Below, piece after piece: positions 35,531 through 45,314 of a DNA stretch of 64,000 bases. The DNA lies in assembly GCF_022919575.1 (NCBI RefSeq), contig NZ_CP095071.1:4722001-4786000 (forward strand), given 5' to 3'. Source of the DNA: Gracilibacillus salinarum (lineage in GTDB: Bacteria; Bacillota; Bacilli; Bacillales; Amphibacillaceae). The stretch's first letter is position 1; each line of letters opens with the position of its first letter. Under the pieces are notes generated by a model. The model did not search any database, had not been told where the DNA came from, and worked only from the letters and a program-made list of their open reading frames with translations. A program made the translations under genes and the position numbers.

Positions 35531-35585
35531 AAATCCTTCCTCCTAGCATCATTCACTATAACAGAAAACAAGATAGAAGGAAATA

Positions 35586-36668
35586 TTATCTCGAAATATT
35601 ATTAATTTCTAAGTTGAATTTCACTTTTGTTGTGATTTTTATGTCAGGGTAACTTTTTTTCCATTCTTCAAGATTCCAATTTCTAAACTGTGATCTTGCA
35701 GATGCTCCGATCATCAGTGGATCAATTTCTAACTTTTGAAATGTTGCCGCTAATTTATCTCCTTGTTTTTCCAAATGATCAGATATATTTTTTTCTAATT
35801 TTCTTTTTTCTTCAAACGTTTTGACACCCATTTTATCAGATTCTACTAGAGTACCGATAATATCCTCACTAATCTCTACATGATCTTTGGATTTCCAGGT
35901 TACCTTTCTGTTGGAACGGATGGATTTTATAGCAATTGAATCTTCTGTAGTCTCTTGGTCAAATTCATAGGCGCTGCCTTTGGTATCCTTGTATAACATA
36001 TGAAATATAAAAAACTGATCATAATTAATTCGGTGTACTAATTTATCCCCTTTTAAAAATCCAATACCAACAATATCAATCGAGGGTGTGCTTGCTTTTA
36101 AAATGGGCAGAAAGGGATCCATACCTTCGCCAATTAGGCGGTAATTAAATTGATGAAGGTTCATCTTGGGTATCATCGATTGTGTATTTGTATCGATTAA
36201 TTGCTCTAGAAATCTCGGTAATGTATGCTCCAATTTATATTCCTGATTTAACATCTCCTCTGCAGTACCATCAGCAATGGCAAGATACAAGTTTCTCCCG
36301 ATAGCTGGATCCTCACTTATTCCCATCACAATATCCTGAATTCCTTTCTTTGCAAGTTCTTCTCCAAAAATTACGCTTAATAAGTTTCCAACCTCCACTT
36401 GGAAAGGTGCTTTTGTCTGAATCATCGCATTAATATCCTGAAATGTATCGGCACTGCCTGTATATCGTATATTATCACGCATATTCGCTTGTTCACTGCT
36501 TCCGTACAAAGGAGCAACGGCAGTGCCTTTATAATTTTGTGTTGTTGAATTCCAATCATAGCCCATCGTCATAATTAATTCTACATCATCAATGACTTTG
36601 GTCTTCACACAGCCGGTCATTAACATGCAACAAAAGAACAGAATGATTGCTTTTTTAGTTATTAGCAT
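35586..36668 (-). CDS. Spore germination lipoprotein, Ger(x)C family
   Basis: C subunit of a GerA-type nutrient receptor in the spore inner membrane. 360 aa; signal peptide with lipobox MTGC, Cys at residue 20. Family segments are MGYDWNSTTQNYKGTAVAPL and ISEDPAIGRNLYLAIADG, and the C-terminal domain has TFQKLEIDPLMIG. It overlaps the B-subunit gene by 14 bp. Confidence 0.9.
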   Translation of the reverse strand: MLITKKAIILFFCCMLMTGCVKTKVIDDVELIMTMGYDWNSTTQNYKGTAVAPLYGSSEQANMRDNIRYTGSADTFQDINAMIQTKAPFQVEVGNLLSVIFGEELAKKGIQDIVMGISEDPAIGRNLYLAIADGTAEEMLNQEYKLEHTLPRFLEQLIDTNTQSMIPKMNLHQFNYRLIGEGMDPFLPILKASTPSIDIVGIGFLKGDKLVHRINYDQFFIFHMLYKDTKGSAYEFDQETTEDSIAIKSIRSNRKVTWKSKDHVEISEDIIGTLVESDKMGVKTFEEKRKLEKNISDHLEKQGDKLAATFQKLEIDPLMIGASARSQFRNWNLEEWKKSYPDIKITTKVKFNLEINNISR

Positions 36669-37782
36669 ATTTTTTTCTCACTCCTGCCACTATCTTTTGG
36701 ATGATAAATAACAAGGGAATATAAACAAACATTAAATATACGCCTACTTTTGTGATAATTGTGGTTGCTTTTTCAATGATGAGAAAATTTTTAATATAAA
36801 AGACGCTTGAAATACCCAAAATCGTAGCTGCAATGCCAATACCGCTAAATGACAGATTAGTTAGCCGGTGAAAACATTGAACCCCTGCCCAAAAATAAAT
36901 AGCACAAGTAGCAATAATCGCGATAAAGTGTAAGCTGATCCCAATGAACTCAAATCGTTCGATAAACGCAATGCTGATCACCTTCCACAATTGAAGAGTT
37001 GGCCAGGACACATATTGGATCTGTAATTCATTATAATACATAAATATTGCTATCGCAGAGAAAAGATAAACAGACGAAGTTAGCAGGTTACCCGATAATG
37101 CCCATTTCAACCCGGATTGAAAACGATGGATAAATGGTGCGTAGATTAAAATAAGCTCAATTCCCAAAAAACTAAGAGACATTGGCTCTACAGCTTTTAA
37201 TATATCTGTTAATGGATGGATAAATACAGGTAATAGGTTCGTGAAATGTCCATCAACGAAAGCTTGATATTTAAATATCGCTAAAAAAGCTGTTACAAAT
37301 ATACTAAAAAAAGCAAATCCTACTACAATACGAAACCCGCCTAAACAAATGTAAAGGAATAATAAAAACAGCACTATTAAGAATAAAGTGATTGAAATAT
37401 CTGGAAAGAACCAAATTTGAATAATCTCAATATATGAGCGGATAACGATAATAGAAATAGCAAGAAAGTAAACACAAAAAATAAACGAAAGAATATTTCC
37501 TATTATTTTTCCGAATGTTGTTTGATGTATATCGATCAAATCAACAGACTCATCACCAATTATTTTCCATATCATCACAATTACAATAGAAGTTAACACA
37601 GCAGTAATAGGAATACTCATCCAGCTATCATAGCCTGCTACCTCTGCTATCTGTCGTTCAAAACTTAATATCCCTTCTCCTAATTGGGTAGCATGAATAA
37701 TAAATACGAGCAGAAAAGGTGATACCATTTGAGTAATGTCAGGTTTAAAGTCTTTCATACTTTCCCTACTTTCGTTTATCAT
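36655..37782 (-). CDS. Spore germination permease, GerAB family
   Basis: B subunit, the ligand-sensing membrane protein of the receptor, 375 aa with ten spans, distantly related to amino-acid permeases (APC fold). Start MINESRESMKDFKPDITQM, overlapping the A-subunit end by 17 bp; a later ATG at residue 9 is possible. Family cues are HATQLGEGILSFERQIAEVA and PFIHRFQSGLKWAL. The germinant cannot be read from sequence. Confidence 0.9.
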   Translation of the reverse strand: MINESRESMKDFKPDITQMVSPFLLVFIIHATQLGEGILSFERQIAEVAGYDSWMSIPITAVLTSIVIVMIWKIIGDESVDLIDIHQTTFGKIIGNILSFIFCVYFLAISIIVIRSYIEIIQIWFFPDISITLFLIVLFLLFLYICLGGFRIVVGFAFFSIFVTAFLAIFKYQAFVDGHFTNLLPVFIHPLTDILKAVEPMSLSFLGIELILIYAPFIHRFQSGLKWALSGNLLTSSVYLFSAIAIFMYYNELQIQYVSWPTLQLWKVISIAFIERFEFIGISLHFIAIIATCAIYFWAGVQCFHRLTNLSFSGIGIAATILGISSVFYIKNFLIIEKATTIITKVGVYLMFVYIPLLFIIQKIVAGVRKKYANN

Positions 37783-39268
37783 GCTTCTTCAAGGTGCGTG
37801 ATGTATTAATCCGATTTTTGTCTTTTGCTCCACTTAAAAGAGGTCTTTTTCCTTGCACATCAAAAGGTAAACGAATAATCGTGTCTTTAAAATCCTTCCA
37901 CCTGAATGGATAGATGGGTTCAAGAAATGGTCTTCCAAGAGAGGTTAATCTTAGAAGATGGGTAACGAAAAACATAATACCAATTACAACACCTATCATT
38001 CCCCAAAGCTGTGCAAAGAAGATAAAGGGGAAACGAATTAAACGAATGGTATTACCAATACGATAAATAGGAGTAGTAAAGGAAGCAAGTGCGGCTAACG
38101 CAACAACAATGAGAAGTACATTACTCGTTAGTCCTGCTTCAACAGCTGCTGTTCCAATAACGATACCACCAACAATACCAATTGTTTGACCAATCTTTGT
38201 AGGGAGTCTTGCCCCTGCTTCTCTTAAAAGCTCAATAGTTAATTCTAAAATTAAAACTTCAATAATTGGTGGAAAAGGAATGTCTTTTCTAGACGAAATT
38301 AGTGTCCCTAGTAAATCACCAGGTATAATGTGATAGTGATAGGTTAAGACTGCCACGTACATTGGTGTTACAAGCACTGAGAAAATAACGGCAAAAATGC
38401 GAATAAGTCGAAATGCAGTAGCAATATGCCACGATAAGAAATAATCCTCATAAGCAGCAAAAAATTCTACTAAAGTGGTAGGAGCAATCAGCACATGAGG
38501 AGATCCTTCACAAACAATAGCAATTTTTCCTTCGACCAATGCGCTGCTCACACGATCTGGTCGTTCCGTATCCATAAATTGTGGAAAAGGTGATTGAGAA
38601 TTATCAGAAATCATTTGACTGATAAATGAGCTGTCAATAATTTGATCATATTCAATGTCGGTAATGCGCTGAATAATTGTATCGATATTCGTCTGATTAG
38701 CAATTCCGTCTATATATATGATTGCAACATCTGTCTTCGTAATCTTTCCAGCGTTTAATTTTTTTACGTGAAGCTGGGGCAGACTAACTCTTTTTCTTAT
38801 TAAACTAATATTCGTTTGCATGTCCTCAATAAAAGCTAGCTTTGGACCAATTACACTAAACTCAATTTCTGGTTGAGATATCTGCCGGTCTGTATTAAAT
38901 TTGGATGGAATTAGTAAAATCTCTTGTGTATTATCATTTAAACAAAGTGCAATAAATCCTACTAGAAGTTTCTCTTCAATTTGTCGTATATCAGAGGTTA
39001 CGTAAGATTGTGTAAATGGCACTATATTTTTTAAGACATCAATATCCTGAATCTCAGCATCTTTTAACGTATCCAACAAATTTGCTTCAATTTTTTCTGT
39101 ATTCGTTAAAGATTCAAAATAGTAAATCGATATATTTTTCATGTTTCCTAAATGAAATTCAAAAAAATCATCACTTTCGTGCATGACTTGCATTAATTGA
39201 TGAAAGGTTTTAGTTTCTTCTGATGATTGTGATCTCTTTGCGGATGAGTTTAATCTTTTGCGAATCAT
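37766..39268 (-). CDS. Spore germination protein, GerAA family
   Basis: A subunit of the nutrient receptor, 500 aa from the ATG at 39268, which is preceded by AAAGGAAG; an open frame extends 21 codons upstream without a ribosome site and across the promoter. A soluble N-terminal half (about 1-270) contains the family segment VAIIYIDGIANQTNIDTIIQ and is followed by five or so membrane spans (PFPPIIEVLILELTIELLRE). First gene of the three-gene ger operon. Confidence 0.92.
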   Translation of the reverse strand: MIRKRLNSSAKRSQSSEETKTFHQLMQVMHESDDFFEFHLGNMKNISIYYFESLTNTEKIEANLLDTLKDAEIQDIDVLKNIVPFTQSYVTSDIRQIEEKLLVGFIALCLNDNTQEILLIPSKFNTDRQISQPEIEFSVIGPKLAFIEDMQTNISLIRKRVSLPQLHVKKLNAGKITKTDVAIIYIDGIANQTNIDTIIQRITDIEYDQIIDSSFISQMISDNSQSPFPQFMDTERPDRVSSALVEGKIAIVCEGSPHVLIAPTTLVEFFAAYEDYFLSWHIATAFRLIRIFAVIFSVLVTPMYVAVLTYHYHIIPGDLLGTLISSRKDIPFPPIIEVLILELTIELLREAGARLPTKIGQTIGIVGGIVIGTAAVEAGLTSNVLLIVVALAALASFTTPIYRIGNTIRLIRFPFIFFAQLWGMIGVVIGIMFFVTHLLRLTSLGRPFLEPIYPFRWKDFKDTIIRLPFDVQGKRPLLSGAKDKNRINTSRTLKKHDKRK

Positions 39269-39300
39269 TAGAAACTTCCTTTCATGCGAATAATTAATGT

Positions 39301-39329
39301 TAGTATGTGGTTGTGAACATGAAATATAC
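39301..39329 (-). promoter_or_regulatory. Sigma-G-like promoter of the ger operon
   Basis: On the minus strand GTATA (39329-39325), 17 bp, CATACTA (39307-39301). This fits the sigma-G consensus GHATR / CATNMTA and lies 33 bp before the gerA-type start, as expected for forespore expression of germination receptors. Confidence 0.7.
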
Positions 39330-39424
39330 ATATTATAAATCCACTTTCAAATGAGTAGATTGTTGGAAATCTTAGTGTTAGTTCGCTATGATCAATAGTA
39401 AATAGTCGTAGAAGGAGGTATTAT

Positions 39425-40582
39425 ATGAACGTATCCAATAACTTTATTCAAACTGACAGACAGGAACAGTTGTACCAGAAAGCTGCTCGTTTGGCAGAAA
39501 AATTAAAGGATAGAAGACAACAAGCTGATCAGCAGGCAAGTCTACCTGTTGAAAATCTTGATGCATTGCGAAAAGAGAAATATTTATCTTTAACATTACC
39601 AGAACAATATGGGGGAGAAGCCCTTTCATTATATGAAATGTTATTAGTTCAAGAGAAATTAGCGGAAGGGGACGGCGCAACAGCGTTATCTGTAGGCTGG
39701 CACTTAGGAGTAGTCAAAGAATTAAGTGAAGAAAATCTTTGGGAGCCGTCCATGTTTACACATATCGCAAAAGAGATAGCGGAAAAGCAAACATTGATTA
39801 ATCGATGTGCAACGGAGCCAGCGACAGGAAGCCCGACACGTGGTGGTATACCAGAGACAAAAGCTGTGTTAGATGGCAATGAATACGTGATCGATGGACG
39901 GAAAAGCTTTACAACTATGGCGGAAGTATTAGATTATTACATTGTCACCGCACATGTGAAAGAAAAGGACGCAGTCGGTTCACTATTAATACCTAAGGGA
40001 ACGGAAGGTATCCACATAGAACATACATGGAATACATTAGGGATGAGAGGTACTGGCAGTCACGATTTAATTCTGAAAAATGTTCGTGTGCCGAAAGCAA
40101 ATTTGGTAGAATTGAACGACAAACCGAAAAAACCAGGTCCTAAAGGTTGGCTTCTGCATATTCCTGCATGTTATTTAGGTATAGCTATCGCAGCACGAAA
40201 TGATATTATAGAGTTTGCGAAAAATTTTCAGCCAAACAGTCTCAATACCCCAATTTCAGAGGTAGAGCATGTCAGAAATAAAGTAGGGGAGATTGACTTG
40301 AAGTTGTTACAAGCTCGTTACTTTATGTACAGTGTCGCCGAGAAATGGGACCATTATCCGGACAAGAGAGCTCAGCTTATCAAAGAGTTGGGAGCTGTAA
40401 AGTTAGTAGCAACAAACAACGCAAACGAAATTGTCGATCTGGTAATGCGGATCGCAGGAGGTCGTGGTCTATCAAAGAACATGCCATTTGAGCAGTATTA
40501 TCGGGATGTAAGAGCCGGGCTCCATAATCCGCCAATGGATGATATGGTTCTCTCATTACTTGCGAAAAACGCATTTTCTTAG
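39425..40582 (+). CDS. Acyl-CoA dehydrogenase family flavoprotein
   Basis: 385 aa FAD enzyme that oxidises an acyl-CoA or a related thioester or amine. AAGGAGGT precedes the ATG. The N-terminal helical domain has LTLPEQYGGEALSLYEMLL; the flavin-binding middle part has NRCATEPATGSPTRGGIPET and GRKSFTTMAEVLDYYIVTAH; the C-terminus has IAGGRGLSKNMPFEQYYRDV. The position of a catalytic glutamate cannot be assigned, so the substrate is unknown. A single-gene transcript with a terminator. Confidence 0.85.
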   Translation: MNVSNNFIQTDRQEQLYQKAARLAEKLKDRRQQADQQASLPVENLDALRKEKYLSLTLPEQYGGEALSLYEMLLVQEKLAEGDGATALSVGWHLGVVKELSEENLWEPSMFTHIAKEIAEKQTLINRCATEPATGSPTRGGIPETKAVLDGNEYVIDGRKSFTTMAEVLDYYIVTAHVKEKDAVGSLLIPKGTEGIHIEHTWNTLGMRGTGSHDLILKNVRVPKANLVELNDKPKKPGPKGWLLHIPACYLGIAIAARNDIIEFAKNFQPNSLNTPISEVEHVRNKVGEIDLKLLQARYFMYSVAEKWDHYPDKRAQLIKELGAVKLVATNNANEIVDLVMRIAGGRGLSKNMPFEQYYRDVRAGLHNPPMDDMVLSLLAKNAFS

Positions 40583-40585
40583 AAC

Positions 40586-40614
40586 AAAAGCATGCCCTTA
40601 AGCATGCTTTTGTT
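40586..40614. terminator. Shared bidirectional terminator
   Basis: AAAAGCATGC pairs perfectly with GCATGCTTTT around CCTTAA, with T-rich sequence on the plus side and TTG TTCT on the minus side. The stop codon and last codons of the minus-strand glycosyltransferase lie inside it. Confidence 0.88.
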
Positions 40615-41743
40615 TTGTTTTTATTTCTTCTATAACCTGGTGATAACTGTATAATAGTTCCTCAAAGCGTTCTTCCCATTTTTGTTTTTGAGCATAGCGA
40701 ATGGCGTTCTGCTTCAATTGTTTTCGCCATTCAGCGTCTTCTAAAATTGTTTGAATTGAGTTAGTATAAGAATCAATATGATTGCTATTGCATAATTTCC
40801 CGGTAAAACCTTCCTGGATAATATTTTTCACACCACCAGCGTTCGCTGCTACTACAGGAGTACCTGTTGCTAATGCTTCTAGTACAACATTTCCAAACGT
40901 TTCTGTTTCGGAAGGAAAAATAAATAAATCACTCGCAGCGACAATATGCGCAACTTCTTTTTGGGGTAAAAAGCCTGTAAAGGTTACTTTATCTTGCCAG
41001 TTATTCGTTAAATCAGCTTTTGAAGGTCCATCACCAACAATTAACCAATGAATGTTGTTTCTCCATTCGGGCGGCAGTTGTTTAGCAATTTCAGGTAACA
41101 AATCGACGTTTTTCTCGGGCGCCAATCTCCCCACATAGCTGAGGATGTATTTTTGTTTAATTTGATATTTTTGACGGATAACAGAGTAGTCATAATCAGG
41201 GTGAAATACATTCATATCAACGCCACGCTGCCATATTTGCAATCGCTGAAATCCTTTTTTGTGCAATTGGTCTCTTGTAACCATTGAAGGTACAAAAATT
41301 CGCAGTAATGGTTGGTGGAACCATTCCATATAACGCCATAATGCTTTTGATAAAAGTGTGAGGTGGTAATATTTTAAATAGTGATCAAAATCAGTGTGAT
41401 AAGAGCCAACAACTGGTATGCCATATTTTTTGGCGAGGCGTAGTCCAGCCAATCCGATTGAGAAGGGTGTTGCTACATGAATAATATCTGGTTGAAACTT
41501 TTTGATAATTTCTTTCAGATGAAGGGTATTTGGCACTGATATACGACAATCCTTATAAAGTGGAAAAGGAAAGCTCGATTGTCGGTAAATTTGCCCCGCA
41601 TTCATTTCGTTTTTGGTAAGTTTAGGCGAAATAACAATGTACGAATGGTGACTTTTATCTAGATACTTGGTCAGTCGACCTAATGTTTTGGCCACACCAT
41701 TCACATCAGGTAGAAAAGTATCTGTAAAGATCGCAATTTTCAA
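40598..41743 (-). CDS. Glycosyltransferase family 4 (GT-B fold)
   Basis: Transfers a sugar from an activated donor, probably onto a lipid such as diacylglycerol or onto phosphatidylinositol-like acceptors; the closest functional recall is the GT4 mannosyl/glucosyl group with opening KIAIFTDTFLPDVNGVAKTL. 381 aa from TTG at 41743, chosen because AAGGGGGG precedes it and the typical N-terminus begins there; the frame is open upstream without a ribosome site. Donor-site motif is PSETETFGNVVLEALATGTP (E-x7-E). The last residues KTKQKHA are encoded in a terminator stem. Confidence 0.85.
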   Translation of the reverse strand: MKIAIFTDTFLPDVNGVAKTLGRLTKYLDKSHHSYIVISPKLTKNEMNAGQIYRQSSFPFPLYKDCRISVPNTLHLKEIIKKFQPDIIHVATPFSIGLAGLRLAKKYGIPVVGSYHTDFDHYLKYYHLTLLSKALWRYMEWFHQPLLRIFVPSMVTRDQLHKKGFQRLQIWQRGVDMNVFHPDYDYSVIRQKYQIKQKYILSYVGRLAPEKNVDLLPEIAKQLPPEWRNNIHWLIVGDGPSKADLTNNWQDKVTFTGFLPQKEVAHIVAASDLFIFPSETETFGNVVLEALATGTPVVAANAGGVKNIIQEGFTGKLCNSNHIDSYTNSIQTILEDAEWRKQLKQNAIRYAQKQKWEERFEELLYSYHQVIEEIKTKQKHA

Positions 41744-41919
41744 ATTGTTTCCCCCCTTAAATCTTTTACTTACTACAAACATATGTCGAAAACATGTAAA
41801 GAACAACAGGTATATGTAAAATATTTGTAAATAAAAAATTACACACGGGAATTGTAGTGTCGGGATAGATTTGGGAGCAGACCCACAGGAGGAAAGATTT
41901 AGAAGAATAACGTGTACAT

Positions 41920-41955
41920 ACAAACAAAGGACCGGATGAACTCCCGATCCTTTGC
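41920..41955 (-). terminator. Terminator of the zur operon
   Basis: Read on the minus strand, CAAAGGATCGG pairs with CCGGTCCTTTG (one wobble) and is followed by TTTG. It lies about 107 bp behind the zur stop codon. Confidence 0.6.
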
Positions 41956-42028
41956 TAAGCAGATAATTGATATCAAAATGATCATTTTGCAATACTGTTT
42001 TTGTTTACATAAACTAGATTATAGGCAG
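41950..42028 (-). mobile_element. MITE-like fragment, copy 6
   Basis: GCTAAGCAGATAATTGATATCAAAATG matches, apart from a few changes and read inverted, the inner part of the copy at 14835; only positions 41954-41975 are clearly alike. TTTACATAAACTAGATTATAGG at 42003-42024 is a decayed family end. No gene lies in 41744-42061. Confidence 0.4.
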
Positions 42029-42061
42029 TTTGTTAATCAATAAGTTGCTTTAACTATATCT

Positions 42062-42469
42062 TTATTGACAAGTTGGACAAAATCCGTAAATTTCAAATTT
42101 GTGATCGTCGATCATATATTGCTTTAATTCTTCGGATAATTGATCCATTGGGCATTGATGAATTTCTTTAGTGACACCACACTTTTTGCAAATAAAGTGG
42201 TGGTGGTGATGATGATCACATTTTAACCGGAAATGCTTTTCTCCATTAAGCTCGGTTGATTCTAAAATTTCTAATTGATCAAACAGATGGAGATTTCGGT
42301 ATATCGTATCGAAACTGATTCCTTCGTAATTTGGCTCCATGTTTTCCAGTAAATCTTTTGCAGTCCGATAGCGGTTCTCTTTCTCGAAAAAATCAATCAT
42401 ATGTTTTCGCTTATCGGTATATTTGTAACCTTTCTCTTTCAAAATAGTTAAAGCTTCATTAGTATTCAT
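42062..42469 (-). CDS. zur: Zinc uptake repressor Zur (Fur family)
   Basis: Represses zinc import genes when zinc is sufficient. 135 aa with an N-terminal winged helix ([20 protein letters not shown]) and a dimerisation domain. The structural zinc is held by CKKC and CPTC. The sensing region has six consecutive His after CD (residues about 84-91), longer than usual. Position behind znuCB in the same operon and the Zur box upstream favour Zur over Fur or PerR. ATGA overlap with znuB. Confidence 0.9.
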   Translation of the reverse strand: MNTNEALTILKEKGYKYTDKRKHMIDFFEKENRYRTAKDLLENMEPNYEGISFDTIYRNLHLFDQLEILESTELNGEKHFRLKCDHHHHHHFICKKCGVTKEIHQCPMDQLSEELKQYMIDDHKFEIYGFCPTCQ

Positions 42470-43338
42470 TCGATCACCCCGTTCTTGATCCGATACTTGC
42501 GGCTCCTCACTTTAGATACCACATTTTTTATCAGCATCGTTGCAATTAATAACAGAATAAGCAACATGACAATTGTTCCGCCAGGTGGTATTTCTAAGTA
42601 ATAACCGGCTATTAAACCAACAATAACCGCAGCTTCTCCATATATTATCGCATAAATGATCGTTTGTTTAAATCCTTTTGCAATTCGGATACTGGATGCA
42701 ACAGGTAGTGTCATAAGAGAAGAAACGAGCAAAACACCTACGATTCGAATCGAGGCCGCGATGACCAATGCTGTTAACACAATAAAGATGAAATGAATTC
42801 GCTTGGCATGTATGCCTGTGACAACTGCTTGCTCCTCATCAAATGACAGAAGAAACAGCTCTTTATATAATAGAAAAATCACGGAACAGACAATGATAGC
42901 TATCCCTATAATCATAAATAGATCTTGCCTGCTCACGGCCGATACCGATCCAAATAAATAATTATACAAATCCGTGTTAAAACCATTAGCTAGTGAGATA
43001 AAAATGACGCTCAAACCGACACCGCCCGAGAGAATAATCGGAATCGCTAATTCCTGAAATGCTGTGTACACTCGGCGAAGCCGTTCTACAATTATCGATC
43101 CTAGCACTGAAAAACCTAATCCTGAATAAAAAGGTGTTATCAGCATAGCGCCTGTCTTTTTTTCTAAAAATAATCCAAATGCAATGCCGGCTAGTGTCAC
43201 ATGGGACAAGGCATCTGCGATCAGGGATAATCTCCTGACGACAATAAAGGCACCTAGTAATGGCGCAATAATACCTATGATAATTCCCGTCAGGAATGTA
43301 TTTCTTAAAAACTCATATTCTAATAAATTCGCTAGCAT
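42466..43338 (-). CDS. znuB: Zinc ABC transporter permease ZnuB
   Basis: Membrane subunit of the zinc importer, 290 aa, about eight spans. ABC-3 family segments are [40 protein letters not shown] and [20 protein letters not shown]. Lies 13 bp behind znuC. The binding protein gene znuA is not in the window, so it must be encoded elsewhere. Confidence 0.92.
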   Translation of the reverse strand: MLANLLEYEFLRNTFLTGIIIGIIAPLLGAFIVVRRLSLIADALSHVTLAGIAFGLFLEKKTGAMLITPFYSGLGFSVLGSIIVERLRRVYTAFQELAIPIILSGGVGLSVIFISLANGFNTDLYNYLFGSVSAVSRQDLFMIIGIAIIVCSVIFLLYKELFLLSFDEEQAVVTGIHAKRIHFIFIVLTALVIAASIRIVGVLLVSSLMTLPVASSIRIAKGFKQTIIYAIIYGEAAVIVGLIAGYYLEIPPGGTIVMLLILLLIATMLIKNVVSKVRSRKYRIKNGVIE

Positions 43339-43351
43339 ACCATTTCCTCCA

Positions 43352-44104
43352 TTAATGCTCGTGTGTAACTAAATGTAGTGGGTGTCCATAGAAATCAGAT
43401 AGTTGATCTTTAGACATGTCATTGAATTCTTTCGGATTTCCGTGGAAATGCAATGACTTATTTAAACAGGCTACCTTAGAGGCATGATGCGTCATCGTTC
43501 CAATATCATGAGTAACAAGTAGTAATGAAATTTGCTGTTGATTTAATTCATGTAATAAGTCAAAGAATTTGTCTACATTTTCGGCATCAACACCGACAGT
43601 TGGTTCATCTAATATTAATAGCTGCGGGTCACTGACAAGGGCACGTGCGATAAAGATGCGCTGTTGTTGACCGCCTGACAGGTTGCCGATGTTTTCTTTG
43701 AAATAGCTCGACATACCAACTTTATCAACTGCTTGGTACACCTTTTCCCTATCTTTAGCATTTGGCCGTTTGAAATATCCGAGTTTTGACGTCAACCCTG
43801 CAGTAACAACCTCTTCAACTGTTGCAGGGAAACCTCTGTTGAAGCTGTTCGCTTTTTGCGATACATAACCAATTTTATTTTTATCTTTAAATTTCCGTAT
43901 GGGCTGATCAAATAATTCAATCATACCATTTGTAGGTTTCACTAGACCTAACAATAGTTTGATCAAAGTAGTTTTTCCACCGCCATTTGGTCCTACCAAT
44001 CCAATGAAATCACCTTGTTCAATGGAAAAGTTGATGTGAGACAGCGCTTGTCGATCCCCATAGTAGAAACTGACATCTTGCATCTCAACAATTGTCTTGT
44101 TCAT
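43352..44104 (-). CDS. znuC: Zinc ABC transporter ATPase ZnuC
   Basis: Energises zinc import, 250 aa. The ATG at 44104 is placed five bases behind AAGGTGAT; a GTG three codons upstream overlaps that site. Walker A is GPNGGGKTT, the signature LSGGQQQRI, Walker B PQLLILDEP, and the switch His is in VTHDIGTMTHH. First gene of the znuC-znuB-zur operon. Confidence 0.92.
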   Translation of the reverse strand: MNKTIVEMQDVSFYYGDRQALSHINFSIEQGDFIGLVGPNGGGKTTLIKLLLGLVKPTNGMIELFDQPIRKFKDKNKIGYVSQKANSFNRGFPATVEEVVTAGLTSKLGYFKRPNAKDREKVYQAVDKVGMSSYFKENIGNLSGGQQQRIFIARALVSDPQLLILDEPTVGVDAENVDKFFDLLHELNQQQISLLLVTHDIGTMTHHASKVACLNKSLHFHGNPKEFNDMSKDQLSDFYGHPLHLVTHEH

Positions 44105-44135
44105 AATTATCACCTTCGCTCAAAAATCTTCATTT

Positions 44136-44164
44136 ATTATATCGTAATGATTACGTTTTGTAAA
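44136..44164 (-). promoter_or_regulatory. Promoter and Zur box of the znuCB-zur operon
   Basis: On the minus strand TTTACA (44164-44159), 17 bp, TATAAT (44141-44136). The spacer contains the perfect palindrome CGTAATCATTACG (44155-44143), which fits the Bacillus Zur box, so zinc-bound Zur would block polymerase. Autoregulation of zur follows. Confidence 0.9.
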
Positions 44165-44282
44165 ATGTTTGTTTCTAACCTATTATGATGTAATACTAGG
44201 AAATTCATGCTGAAATTAGATCATTTGTTTTTAATACACGTTTTCGTTAAAATAATAGCAACGAATAATGGGAGGAATTAAC

Positions 44283-44639
44283 ATGACGTTGAAATTTTAC
44301 TGGTATCCTAAATGTGGCACTTGCCAAAAAGCGAAAAAATGGCTGGACAATCATGAGATCAATTATGAAGCCATACACATTGTCGATCAGCCACCGACTG
44401 AGTCAGAATTGAAGGAAATAATTGAAGCAAGTGGATTGCCATATAAGAAATTCTTTAATACCAGTGGAAAGAAGTATCGTGAATTGGGCTTAAAAGATAA
44501 ACTAAAAGATGCAACAGAAGAGGACATGCTTGCCTATCTAGCCTCCGACGGTATGTTAATTAAACGGCCACTTACATACGATGGTAACCAGGCAACGGTA
44601 GGATTTAAGGAAGATATGTTTGAAAATACATGGAAATAA
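44283..44639 (+). CDS. yusI: ArsC/Spx-like protein YusI
   Basis: 118 aa thioredoxin-fold protein of the ArsC/Spx family; its role in the cell is unknown. The ATG at 44283 follows GGGAGG; five upstream in-frame codons overlap that site. A CxxC pair is at Cys11 and Cys14 in PKCGTCQKAKKWL, and MLIKRPLTYDG is the conserved cis-proline region. The adjacency with gcvH matches B. subtilis yusI-gcvH. Confidence 0.85.
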   Translation: MTLKFYWYPKCGTCQKAKKWLDNHEINYEAIHIVDQPPTESELKEIIEASGLPYKKFFNTSGKKYRELGLKDKLKDATEEDMLAYLASDGMLIKRPLTYDGNQATVGFKEDMFENTWK

Positions 44640-44666
44640 TCATACATTAAATAGGAGGAATTAGAT

Positions 44667-45050
44667 ATGACATTACCAAAAGACTATTTATATTCAAAAG
44701 AGCACGAGTGGGTTAAGAAAGAAGGAAATAATGTACGCATCGGCATTACCGATCATGCTCAAGATGAATTGGGGGATATTGTCTTTATAGAACTTCCGGA
44801 AGTAGGCGATGAGATTAAATTAGATCAGCCGTTTGGCAGTGCAGAATCAGTTAAGACAGTTTCTGAACTATATGCCCCTGTTTCTGGTAAAGTAGTGGAA
44901 GTAAATGATAATTTAGAAGATAGTCCGGAATTAGTAAATGAGTCACCATATGAGAAAGCTTGGATGATCGTCGTTGAACCAGCTGATTCTGCTGATTTAG
45001 AACAATTATTAACTGATGAGGATTATCACCAGTTGATAAATGAAGCGTAA
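44667..45050 (+). CDS. gcvH: Glycine cleavage system H protein
   Basis: Lipoyl carrier that shuttles the aminomethyl group in glycine breakdown; in B. subtilis it is also the relay point for lipoate assembly. 127 aa, with the lipoylated Lys63 in [24 protein letters not shown] precedes the ATG. It ends at its own terminator. No other gcv gene is in the window. Confidence 0.95.
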   Translation: MTLPKDYLYSKEHEWVKKEGNNVRIGITDHAQDELGDIVFIELPEVGDEIKLDQPFGSAESVKTVSELYAPVSGKVVEVNDNLEDSPELVNESPYEKAWMIVVEPADSADLEQLLTDEDYHQLINEA

Positions 45051-45052
45051 GA

Positions 45053-45088
45053 AGTAGCATTCGCGATGAGCGAATGCTATCTTTTTAG
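45053..45088 (+). terminator. Terminator after gcvH
   Basis: GTAGCATTCGC pairs with GCGAATGCTAT around GATGA, followed by CTTTTT. The 45089-45314 gap shows nothing further. Confidence 0.9.
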
Positions 45089-45314
45089 CCGGAATTAAAT
45101 GAAAAAGAGTTGCAGTGATAAAAAAATGGAATAATTCACGATGATTCACTTACATTATGTATTAATACAGTCTTATTTTTTGTTCATGTTAAATAAAACC
45201 AAATTTTATCTGCGCAAGATTCGCTAGTTTGTCATAAGATATTAGCATATATCCATAAAATAAGTTAACAAGGGTGTCATGTGTATTTGAACTTTGATGA
45301 AGTAGGTGAGCCAT

